The translations under genes were made by a program, and so were the position numbers. The notes under the pieces were generated by a model. That model was given only the letters and a program-made list of their open reading frames with translations. It had not been told where the DNA came from and searched no databases. This document shows, piece after piece, positions 1-12,000 of a stretch of DNA of 64,000 bases. The DNA is taken from assembly GCF_000003815.2 (NCBI RefSeq), contig NC_049983.1, positions 11,555,491 to 11,619,490 on the forward strand. The letters are read 5' to 3'. Every line of letters begins with the position of its first letter. Position 1 is the first letter of the stretch. The stretch comes from Branchiostoma floridae (Eukaryota; Chordata; Leptocardii; Amphioxiformes; Branchiostomatidae).

Positions 1-1129
1 CCTGGAATCCATCCTATTCTAGATTCAGTTTTCTCTGCTGATAGCAGCCAAACAAATCATGACTTTCCCAACATTGCATGTAGAAATTTCAGAAATGTTA
101 TGTTATCAAGAGGACATCATTACATGCTACACTGACAGTAACTGCACTTTTGTTTTCATATACATTATCCTGTACAAGGTATGTCGAACAATTAAAGATT
201 GGATAGAAATGTTTTCTTTCTATTCTATCCTTTGTGTTGTCTTTTAATGTCACCATCCTCTTTTACAGGCAAGTGAACCTGGGACCATCGGGTGTCAACC
301 TGCTTTGGATCTTTGAGTCAACATGACCACAGATTGACAGACCCTGTAAGATTGGCAATGGAGAATCCCTCTGCTGGTTGTTTAGCCCGTAGACCTAAGG
401 ATAGGCAGCTACACTTGGACATTGAGAATTACATGTAGAAACATTAAGCAGTGAAGAAAATGGTATTTACATATATTTCAAGGAATTCATCTATAAGATT
501 CATCTGATAAGTTGCCATCATGTGCAGATCCATTTTGCAAAAGGTATTCTCTATTTTTGTGATAGCCATAAACAGACAGAAATGTAACTGTACACGTGTT
601 CAAGATACCTTTAGTACATCCAACTGCAGTGAAGACCTCTACAACTGTGGGTCGTCTATGTTATATTTTACGGTGTATATAGTACATGTAATTGGAGAGG
701 ACTGTGCAACTTGTGCTGCTTGTTACATGTACATGTACGACAGATATGTGCTTACTTAGTAGACATGTACATTTTTGTATGATAATGTTTGGTGTAGGGG
801 CTCAGTTGCATGGTACATTATTCTCTTGGGGATTTGTACACTTTTTATAATTCAAAAGCGTTAAAGACATGCGCAGGAAAGGGTTTAGAAATTTCTGTAT
901 GAAATTATTATTTAACAGGAATGTACAGTTTCCATTGAATGTACATTGTATTTATGCATACCAGGCTGATTTTTCGTTTGTTTATTTCGATCTCCAATAG
1001 ACTGATTTTGGTTATGGTTATGTAGCAGTTAAGTGTGTTATGTAGCAGTTAACTGTTGAAAATTATGCTATTTTATGTGCACTAACATAACCATCAGGCC
1101 ATTCTGTGTAGATTATTTTGTGTGCTATA
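1..1129. other. Left flank; possible terminal exon and 3' UTR of an off-window gene
   Basis: No gene can be supported firmly here. At 261-268 there is a pyrimidine-rich tract followed by ACAG that could be a 3' splice site. Two frames stay open from position 269 for 15 to 18 codons before a stop, so a short last exon of a gene to the left is possible, and the AT-rich sequence after it would be 3' UTR. The two frames give unrelated peptides and neither was recognised. The remainder holds several palindromic ACATGT/TGTACA words and no recognisable coding sequence. Confidence 0.25.
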
Positions 1130-1442
1130 TAGGGGTGGGTACCGGTACAGAAAATTCAGGTCCAGGTCCGGTTTAAGTCCAAAATCCTGCAACGCTAACT
1201 GCACCTGTATGATTGGCTGTAAAACTTGGTAGAAATTACTATAAACTCTACTCTACTTCACTCTTGTTATTTTCTTCTACCTGCAAGCGCCAAAACGTGT
1301 GAATGCCTGATAAAATAATCTGTTAATTTTCTAATCGGTCCAACATCCGGTCCACCTAATTTTTTCAGGTCCGTTTTTTCTGGACCGGTCCAATAAGAAA
1401 AAACGGTTTTGTACCGGTACACTGTACCGATACCCAGCCCTA
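1130..1442. mobile_element. hAT-like MITE with terminal inverted repeats
   Basis: The element begins TAGGGGTGGGTACCGGTACAG and ends with the complement of TAGGGCTGGGTATCGGTACAG, an imperfect inverted repeat of about 21 bp. The flanking octamers GTGCTATA (1122-1129) and GTGCCATT (1443-1450) agree at 6 of 8 positions, which fits a decayed 8-bp target duplication. TAGGG-type ends plus 8-bp duplications are typical of hAT transposons. The interior contains ACCGGTCC-type inner repeats and no transposase reading frame, so it is a non-autonomous copy. Confidence 0.7.
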
Positions 1443-1450
1443 GTGCCATT

Positions 1451-3928
1451 ACAACTGTGAACCAGACTGATGTACATGTATATGCCTAATAGTAACACTG
1501 TCTTTGCTACAATCCCATGAACCTGAGTATGATAATGTGCCTTGATACTTGTCACAATAAAACTACCAATAAAATGGCATGTTCCAGACTAACATTATTT
1601 TTTACTCCATAATAGTTCTGAAAAACAATGCAAATCATCATTATTATTGAATGCAGCAACACACCATAAGATTGGTTACAAAATGACATTTGGCTGAAGT
1701 TGATATTACTGCAGCATTCATCTGCAACAGTGCTGCAGTATTGAAGCCGACAGAAAGAGGATGCTTTTGATCCACTACAAGAAATGACTCCATCCAACAT
1801 TTGTCTATGTACCGATTTTGATTTAGATCTTTCTCAACTTGGTAAAAACTAAGATTTATCACCAATAATGAAAATGATTGTAAGAAAACTGCCAGACAAT
1901 TCAAACTTAATTTTGTACTTTGTAGAGCTTTCAAACAATAATCCGAACTATTAAAAATGGCAACGCACCTCATTATGGATGCGTGCAAAGTGACATCAAG
2001 CATCAAGTTACTGTAGCATTACTTTGAACAGCGCTGCAGTACTGCAATTGATAGAAAGGGGTCGCTTTTGATCCACGACAAGAAAACAGCTAACGCCTGT
2101 TTGATTGAATGCTATTGTACCCATTGAACATTTGGCAATGTGCAGATGTTGAAGACCTTTCTGAGGAATGCATTCCATTCTTTAACTTAGGTAAGGTATA
2201 AGTTCACCTTCTCTTGTTACTGGATCAATTCCTGCACACACCTGTCCAGGTAAGATGACAACCTCACCTGAATAGACTCACCTGTTGGTGTAACAGGTAG
2301 GACTATTCATGGTCAACAAACCTATCTGTATCAGTAGCTAATGGTGTGAATGCCATTTGGGAGGCAGGTGGACAACATCTGCAAAGTACGAATTAATCAT
2401 GTGGACAAATTTTCATTGGAAGTATATCTTTCTTAAGAGTTTCTTCCAAGTTTGGGTTCCTGCCAGACATGCATGGGTCATTATGTATCTCAACTGTATA
2501 TTTCTGATAATTCCTTAGAAACAAAGTTTTTGCCTCATCAAGGTCTCATCAAGACACACCCACCTACCAAATATCAATACAAATCCATTCAGGCGTACTC
2601 CAGTTATGTTGGCCTTCTACACACATACCCACAAACGCTACCCAAAATATAACCTTCTTGGCAAAGGCAATTAATCATCCATAATGCCATGGGAAATGTA
2701 AGCCCAGTGACATGGAAAGGGTCTGGTTTAACTTGTGTAGAACAGGTGCTCCTTCTGTTTATTGCCATAGGAATGGTTTCAAAGTCAAGCCAAACAAGTG
2801 ATGCATTCCACTGCAGTATGTATTTCACTGGTTATGCAGCCGCTGCCAACGGTTCTCACGGACATGGAAATATGGTTTACAAAGCTAACGTACAGAGAAA
2901 TGAACTTAAGATAAGAACGTACCACTTTCTGTTCTTATTCTCATCAGAATGAGATCCATTGTTTGGCACAATGCCTTTGAGTCCAGAAAGATAACGTTAA
3001 ATTCAGAAACCAGATTTGAATATGACCACTGTAGATACATGTACTACAGGATAATTTTTGGTAACATATACATGTATAAGGTATGGTGCAACTATTACAA
3101 CTTCTGTTGCTATTCAATTCAGAGTGTTCTTTGTGTTGAAAGAGATACAGGGCAATTACACGTCATAACACATTCACGACATGCACTTTAATTCCATGCC
3201 AATAAAAAAATCATTTTAGTAGAGGACACTTTTTTTTCACAGCTAACTTAAGAACCTTTCTTACTTATCTACTTTTTTTAGCCAAATATTGTTTCTGTCC
3301 CATGTCATTATTTGTTGCCTGGCAGAGACATGACCTTCTATTAAGAGCCAAATGACCTTCAGAAGACAATGACCTCATCAGTCAAGGTCAGGGTGATTGG
3401 ATTTAGATTCAAGGTTACAGCAGGAAATCACTGCCACAATCTAATCTTTTTGTTGCTGTAAACCAGATTTAGACTCACAAACCTTGGATTTTAGTAACAG
3501 AAGTTGATTACTGTCAGCTGTAATGTTGTCCATACTCAAGTAAAATGTTATAATGATGCTCAAGCTAGATGGGCATAGAGTTCCAAGTGACTGGGGGACA
3601 TGCATGACTTCACCTTGGGGCAGTCTGCCATTGCAAATTTGGCATTGAACGTTCTGGTCTCCACATAGATCAAACTTCTTAGACAAATGATAAGGCTGGA
3701 GCCTTCTTGGCTGACCTTAGAGATAAAATATCTCCATGCCAACACTTTTGGGACTCAAATTGTCTTCCTTCACATTTTCAAAAGGCCTTGTTCATCATGT
3801 ATAATCAACACTCATAAGCAATGTGACAGAATCTTGACCTGCAGGGACTAAAATAATGCTACAGTCATCAAACAGAGAAAACTGACAAAGAAGATAAACC
3901 AAGACTTGAGTGTTCAACAGAACCATTC
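1451..3928. other. Intergenic DNA, no gene recognised
   Basis: AT-rich unique-looking sequence. All open frames are short (at most about 120 codons), lack splice support and resemble no family I know. It probably lies beyond the 3' end of the minus-strand NUAK gene. Confidence 0.5.
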
Positions 3929-3930
3929 TG

Positions 3931-6080
3931 TTTATTTGTGAATAGCCAGAAGCCTTTGCCTGGGAATGTTAGGTGTATAATTTCTGCAACACAAGTATAT
4001 CTTACACATTCTTAGCAGAACAAATAAACAAGCACAAATTGCAGGTCACAGTTTCACCTCTTCTGAAGAGGAAACATGCCCTTTAAATCTTAACAATCAT
4101 TAACATCTCCAATATAAATAATAAGCACAATGTAAACCATGGTTCATTTGAAAACATAAATACGAATTTTCGTAGTTTCACAGTCGTCACAGCTCTACAA
4201 CTGAAAAGTCAAGCAGATTGCAGGGTACCGTAGTTTCATTGTCGATAAACAAGGACTGTCTCCAGGACCCGTCCCCCTTTCCTGGGACGGAAATTTACTT
4301 GTCATGAGAGGCAAAAAATTCCACCATTCTGTCCAAAATGTGAACTTCAGGACATGAAATGGATGACGATTTGTTTTTGCAAGCACAAAATGACAGAGTT
4401 AACAACAAAAATTAACAACATGGGGTAGGGACCGATAAAAATGTAGAGATGGAGACAGTCATGTGATGAACAATGTCTAAAAACTGGAGATAGCTTTGTG
4501 ATGTCACCACACAAAACCCGGTATGGTATGTTACATGTATGACTCCAACAATGTTGGTGAGTTGCCCGACCAAAATCAGAACAAGAGTCAGCTGCAGCTC
4601 CCTGCCAGAAACAGATCTCCACTGGTGTTCCATCTGGAAGCTGACCTCTGACCTGGATGACTGACAGATGACTCTTACACAGGAAATAGCCAGTCAGGAA
4701 TGTTTGGGCACATGCTGACAGTCAAACATACTGACAGACTGGTATGTTTTGGTGGCTAATAGCAAGTGAACTGTTCACACCTTCACCTCACATCCCTGCA
4801 ATGTGGTGAAATCAACAATATAAAGCATCATAAAGACTACCTTTTATAAATCTGTGACTGTGTTGTAAAGATGGCAAAAGTAGACATTAGAACTTTTTGG
4901 AGTACCACTGCACTGAAGGATGCCTTTTCAGTTTCCACTTTTTTTACAGGAAAAAAGATCAATTTAGCACTTGTTCTGCCTGACTTGATTTCCTACAAGA
5001 CAAACACAATGCAACTGTCATGTTCACTCTCTTGGTTTATAACCAGAAAGTCAACATATAAACCTGGAATGAAATCTTAAATAAATGTTTCATAACTTTA
5101 GGATCTTCATAATACAGAATTCTCTGTACGAATAAACAGCTGAAACTGTAGACATCTTTTCAACATAAGTATTGACAAAAAAACATTGAAAAGAACATCA
5201 TTTGCAACTGAATTTGGGGCATCTAATGCTCCGTTTCTCACAATTAGGAAGATTTTGACAACTTAGCACTGTGGCATGACACACTGCCCACATTTGCACA
5301 CAAATAAGTTTATGGAAGGCAACAAATTACATTAGACAAAAGCTAATCAAATTAGTATTAACCACGATGATAGACGTGATTCATTATCTAGTCCAGGAAG
5401 AAAGTAGGAGGCCATCCCCTACTTAGATACCCTTACTCCAGTAGAATTTCTCATACTAGCGATCACTGAAAGCTTTGAAATTGTAGGTCACTCTTTGAGG
5501 TATCTGCATGTTTGTGTTCCAACTGGTTCCATTACATATCTAAGCAATTTTACCAAAGCTGACCGAGTTGAGAGGTACACATGTAACTGTTAGGGACTAA
5601 GTCGTCATTTCTTAAAAATAATCTTATTATGTCCATATATCATGACATCCTCCCCTTCTTTCTGAAAGCATATTTTGTACAGGTACATGTAGGTCTGATA
5701 AAGCTAACTATTTATGTGTGACAGGTCAGAATTCTAAACTGTTAGATTTCTGGTACTTCTTGGAAGCAAGATGTTTAACTACATGTCAGTATGGACATTA
5801 ATGTCATGGGTATGTATGTCATGTACAAAACCTATCTTAGTTCAAGTATGGCAAGGTCATTCAACAAAGCAACCTGCACAAATGGTAGAGAATCAATGTC
5901 ATAAATGTCATGTTTAGTGAAGTAACTTCTTGTTTCAATCACAATAAGCTGGTCAGCCACAATCTTAAGGGCTGTCACCGCTTAGGTTGCACATTTTTAA
6001 GACACTTTAACCGATTTTAGACAACCAAATTCTGTCCACCATTTTCCACAAATCTCTATGTCTTGTCGAGTAGGCGAGAA
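3931..6080 (-). other. Probable NUAK 3' UTR
   Basis: This stretch follows the NUAK stop codon on the minus strand and contains no further coding exon that I can see. TTTATT at 3931-3936 on the plus strand is AATAAA on the minus strand and is a candidate polyadenylation signal, which would give a 3' UTR of about 2.1 kb. Human NUAK mRNAs have long 3' UTRs, but the true end here is an inference. Confidence 0.35.
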
Positions 6081-9000
6081 TCATTTTGGTTTGTCACCTA
6101 TCGTCTTACATATGTCCAATGCTTGCTGGTAGAGTTCCTCGAGCTCGTGGCCAAAGCGACTGTTGTTTTTCCTCAGAGGGGAGTCCTGTCTGGGGCTGTG
6201 GAATTCAAACTCGTCCTGACACAGCCTCCACGTGTTATCCTCCCCATCATCATCCATGTCCAGGGTTTCTGAGGACGGCGGACCTGAACCTGGACTGAGA
6301 ATGTCGAACGACTCATCTGACAACAAACTCTCTTCACTGTACGTACTGGAGGGCCTGTTATCCTTATCTGTCCCGCTCTTGTCCGATAAACAACCTTCCG
6401 CGCTCGCAGGCCTGTTTGCAACGTCTGTAACCTTACTACACTCCCCGGTGTTGGGGGCACTGGAGTACTTTCCGTTCTTTTTCAGAATTCCCTTCGGTTT
6501 CGCACCGTTTTTGTTCTGGGCTAGAGTTGGCTTCTTGCCCTTCTGGAGCCCGTCTGCTGACTCGCTCCTCTCAGGTGAGGAGTAGTATCCCGACTCACGG
6601 TTCTTCCTCAGCGCCTTGCGAGCTGGGGTGGCCAGACTCCGAGGTTTACTCCCCGGGGTAGACTTCACAGACAAGGTGGGAGAGTCGGTTCCTGGGTTCT
6701 TCAGGATCCCCTTCTTTGGCTGGGGCGGCAACACAGTCCTGACGGGCCGGGGGATCCGAGACTTCATGTTCTTGACGTTGACATGAAGGTCATTGCACTT
6801 TTGGATGGTGGTTTTCTCGGGAGCCGCGTGGTTGTTTCTCCACGGCTGCTCGGACAGCTTGAGGCTGACGTTGAAGTCCTGCCTGGCCTCCTCGATCCAG
6901 TTGGAGTTAGGGAGGGACTGGCTGATGGGGGAACTCATCTTCATGGGCTTCTCCTCCTCATACTCTGCACACACCCACCAGTGGTGCCTGATGTCATCAA
7001 TGGTGGCTCTCCGCTTCGGGTTCACCGTTAAACACCAGCGGATCAGCCCTGCAGCATCTGTGGGGGTCAAAGAGATTGAGGTTAAATAAATGACCAACAA
7101 GGCAAGCCAGGATAACTGGGATAACCTACAGAACCATATTTATCTTCTTATACACAGATTATTTCGTCATCAGGCTCTACAGTTGCAGGGTCAATTTACT
7201 GACATATTTCACCAATAAAATGAACATGGTCATAGTATTAGTAGTTTGATGAGTTACAGGCAAGTGGTGGAGCTAATAAAAATGTCATACTGAAAATCGT
7301 AATCCAAAAGGTTTTGCGGAAATAACTAATCGGCAACAGACATTATCCAGTTTAATCTTATTCTAGTAAAACTTCCAAACACAAACACAAAGCCTGTACA
7401 TGTACCTGAGGGTTGGGATGGCTCAAAGTACTGTGCTCTGGAGATCTGCTGGGTCAGGGAGCCGAAGTCACTACCATCAAACGGCATGGTCCCATACACC
7501 AGGGCATACAGCACTACACCCAGACTCCAGCAGTCCACCTAAGGATGGTAAACAATACACTTTAGATATCAAGATTAATCTGACAAAAAAATCTATGTCG
7601 ACTCATTAGATTAAGTTGAAATCTTCATAACATTCTACTGCAAAGATGACTAAAATTCAATAACAGTGACTCACTGGATACTAAACTTCCCTCTTGTGAA
7701 ATGTTAAATGCATGACAGTTTTATAAATATTCACGTGAATCAAAACATAACTTGGAATTATATGCAGCTGCCATTTCAAATCAGAACTTTGTCTTAAAAA
7801 TCTGCAGCTGTAACTAAGCAGATAACATAGATATTTTACCTATCTCTGCTATGCCGTTTACTAATTTCTGGCGACTGTATCAGGACCTATTATCAGGTTT
7901 GATATTTCAGAGGGGTGGCAGATGTTGTGACCCGAGTCATGTCCATATAAATAGCCCTGCCCTCTTATGCTAAGTACCCTCTATGCATATGGGGAAGGGT
8001 GGGGCAGCTCATCCTGCTGACCAGGAAGCTGCAAGCTGTCACACAAAGCCTTACATCTGACCACTTCACTACAACTGTTGCAATGGAAACTACAGTAATG
8101 TCCTGGCAACGGCTACTAACACTTTCCAGTTGTCAAAACTACAGCCAAGGATGAAGAGTTAGAGGAACCCCCTCCTGTCTCTGTGTCTTTCTTCACTGCC
8201 AATGCTGTAAGCATGTTCTTACTGCTTGTTGGTAGCCATGAACACTTTGTACACTGCCAAGCGGGTGTTTGTGCTACATGTAATCCTAGTCCAGCCGCAC
8301 ATTCCCTCAGCTTGTATGCAGGGCAACCTGACCCAAACACCACATTCCTACTGGGACTCCTGGGTCAAGCACATGGGACAAGTTACAGTGTCCTACTGTA
8401 CAGACATGGGCCATGCAGGCAGGAAATTTCAGGTCAAGACTCAATGATGAAAGACCGGTGTTCAGAATTAACATTGACTCCCCCTGGACATATGAGGGTG
8501 AAGGACTCAATGGGAAGGATGAAATATGATGTGGTTATTATGAGACACCAACTGCAGCTGAAAATTCCGTCTATTATCATAAAAAAGAAAGAGAGGAAAG
8601 CTGAGAGGGGAGAAGTGGCCTGTTCTATGCTGAAAGGAATGCAAAAGATTTGGATCAAATATTTATGGTGAGTAATAAGGTTCTGAATAAGCTGGAGTCC
8701 CCTTAACACGATGCTCTGACAAAACTAAGGACCTCAGCATTTAAAGTTTATGACTGGCAAGTGTTAACTCTAAATCTCACAAACAGGTTCCCCAGGGAGT
8801 AAACTCACAGTGGAGCACTTCAGATGGCTCCATTAGTGCTAATGACTGGGATAAGAATCATCCCAGTAGGATTATGATTTGTGCATAACAAATTAGAACA
8901 TCACTAGTCACTCTGAAACTTTTATCCCTGCTACTAGGGTGCTCAAGCCATTAACTCATAAATGTCTGATCTGGTTAACAGGGAAACCCATCACTTTTGG

Positions 9001-12000
9001 AAAGGTGGGCACAAAATGTACTGAAGATAGAGAGCTGTGCATTAGATAAAGATCTCAGAAACTACACTTTTTAGTTAGTTTTGTTGCTGGATCTACCTAA
9101 GCCTGAGTACCATCCTCCGTAGAAACCACTGACTCGATGTAAGCGTGGTTACCAAAAGCAAAGACTAAGCCAGCATTTACAGGAGGATGGTATCCAGGCT
9201 AGGATTTGGTCTGTATACAAAATCATTAAAAACATAGCCCACTCGTTTCATGTTGTGCAAATAATGTTTTTTATCCACAGTAAGAAAAGAGTCTCACCTC
9301 AGGACCATGGTATGGCTTGCCGTTGACGATTTCGGGGGAAGCGTAGAGCGGACTGCCACAGAATGTCTTCAGTAACTTGTCATGGCTGTACATGTTGGAC
9401 AGGCCGAAGTCTGCAATCTGCAAAACCAAAGTGCGGAGGGTTAGGAATGGCAACAACTGTGGCTCAAAGCATATGGCAGTAGGCAGCAACATACAAAAAT
9501 ACTTTTCGTTCCATTTTGCTGATTTCATCAATTTGAGAGGATACTGTAACTAACCTAGAAGTCGTAGTAAAGTGTTAAACTTTATACCTTTGTTCTGAGA
9601 GTCAGACAAGGATCAATGGATTGTCATGTCGAAAAATTGGTTTGACAGTGTCAGTCTTGATTGCCCATGTGGTGTTCTAAAAGAAACCTTCAAGGCCATA
9701 TGTGAAGGTCGTGAACTGACCTTGACTCTGTTCTGCTGGTCAAGTAGGAGGTTCTCCAGTTTCAGGTCACGATGAACCACACCATTCTAAGAAAAAACAG
9801 CATAATATCCAGTCAGTATGTTCCTGTAGACAGTAGACACATACATTTATCATATAAGCTTAGAATTAGATAAGGTTCATTGGTCAAATTGATATGCAGA
9901 TGTTAAGGGGAGGTTTAGAGGAGACATTCCTAAAGAAATAAATGAGAAAACATTTGAAATAAAAAAAGTTACTTTTTGATCCTCTTCTTACCTTGTGACA
10001 GTAGTTGACAGCTGAGACAATTTGCCGGAAAATTCTGCGAGCTTCCGTCTCTGTCAGTCTCTGTCGTTCACTAATGTAATCATACAGCTCCCCTCCTGAT
10101 GCAAACTCCATCACTAGCACTATCTTCTCCTTGTTCTCAAACACTGCAAAATACAACATCAAACATAGATTCAAAATGTGCTAACGTACTGCAACTGTTC
10201 CCGAATCTAAATAAAGTTCATCAGAGGCATATGTGAAACTTCTCTTTCAAAATGTGCATCTTTTCTCATCTTCTAAGTTAGCTCTTCAGCAGTAAAATTT
10301 CACAACTTGGCAAGTTCAGATGAATACATAGTCACAAACCAACACATTTCAGTGATAAGAATCTGGTAAGTCCTGCCTTCAGCAAGGTTTGAAAGTAAAG
10401 CAAGGTATTCAAAATGTCACTGAGAGGTCTTTGACCTGTTGTTACATTGCTTTTTTTGTCAAAGACCAAGGACATGTTACATCATGGTTGCAAAAACAAG
10501 AGTAACAAAACATTTAACTTTGTCAACCTTATGTAACTTAACGTTTCCCCGCCATTCAATCACTTCTTACGAAACATGTGAACGTAGCAAATTGTTCACC
10601 CATTACGGGGGCATACTTCTGTTGCCAAGGTCCAGTAACTTACTCAAGATTTACAGCATTTACTTTTGAAAGCACGTTGTAGTCATGACTTCTTCAGACA
10701 ACAAGGAAACGATTGGTGCAAGTGCAAAACAAGTGCACTTCACAGAGCCTGTGTACCAACTAATTGCCCAGCTGGAGACTTCTACCCAGAAAGCCAGTGG
10801 GTAATCCCTCAAAATTAACCTGTCAGTACATTTGCACACTTTTGATGAATGTGAATGGAATAAGGCTGGAACAATGGCGAGTTGGTAAACATGTTTTTGC
10901 CAGGAACTCTTTCAGACGACCTGACTCCATTGTACCAGCCACGTGTAAAGAAAATCATGGGTCAGCAGACACTTTCTCAATCAAAATATACATATCGAAA
11001 ATTCTACCTAGATTTATTATTCATAAAAAGCATGGTTGAAAAAATACATGTACCCATCTTTGTAATTTTGGTTTCGTTAGGGCAGTTACTAGAAGATCCA
11101 TTGCCTGACAGTTATGCAAAGTTTTTACTTCAAACATCAGGCAAAAACTTTCATCCATGTTCTCACTGTGATGTTCATCTGGAACAAGGGAATTCAGTCT
11201 GTGCTGCACCAGACAAAGACAATCCGAAATTGGAAGGATATTGATTGAAATACTGCTGCCAATCTCCACTTTGTGGCTCAATGGCTTATTTGACACCTGT
11301 TGTGACTATCATAAATTTGAAGCTAACAACTTGGAAGATTAACAGCAAATTGCTGTTATACTTGAACAGGTAACTACATGTAGATTTGAAGCCCACCACA
11401 AGGTACCAGACTAGACGTCTCCTATAAGGAGCTTGACCACCAGTATAAACATGCATTAGCACCAAGTGGGCACTGTCCCCATCTGGAGTGGTGTTTCTCC
11501 TCCTGGATCAAGTTCACAAGGTTAATGGTTACAAAAACTGCTTACTGTGTCTTTCAGGGACACGCTTTGAAGTCTTATCTTCATCTTGTAGAATCCTAAC
11601 TTTGATAAACCTCTCCCAGCACCTGTGTTTATCCCACTTCCTTTTAAGTTTTATTGTTACTCCGCGAATACTTTATTTCTTTCATGACAGGAGATAGTGC
11701 CCCCATGTGTTAAGCATATGCTGACAAGGCCAAGAGTGTAAGAAGCTTACTGATAAGCCTGCACCTGCCTGGATCTCCGCCCATGCCTTCCACTTGAGAC
11801 CAGTGGTGGGGGAAAACTGCCATTGCCCTCAGGCAGTCTGGTAGGGGATCTCCACAAGAATTCTTTGAAGCACCAGCAAGAATTTGACCCCCAGGTAGGA
11901 GCTCTGCCCTACATGAAATTGGGATGTAACCTTTTTGCTCCCCTTGAACAAGATCGGGTTCCACCCAAGATAAAGAGTATAGCATGGGGAAAAGGATTTA

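Noticed and set aside
6063-7089. Several plus-strand open frames opposite the long last NUAK exon
   Set aside because: They are mirror frames of a GC-rich coding exon whose minus-strand product is clearly NUAK.
7940-7960. TATAAATA word after CCATA in NUAK intron 5, considered as a promoter
   Set aside because: An isolated TATA-like word in an AT-rich intron with no supporting exon downstream.
8183-8671. 162-codon plus-strand open frame in NUAK intron 5, with a hydrophobic start
   Set aside because: It lies antisense inside an intron, resembles no family, ends in Lys/Arg-rich low-information sequence and has no promoter or splice context. Chance is the simplest explanation.
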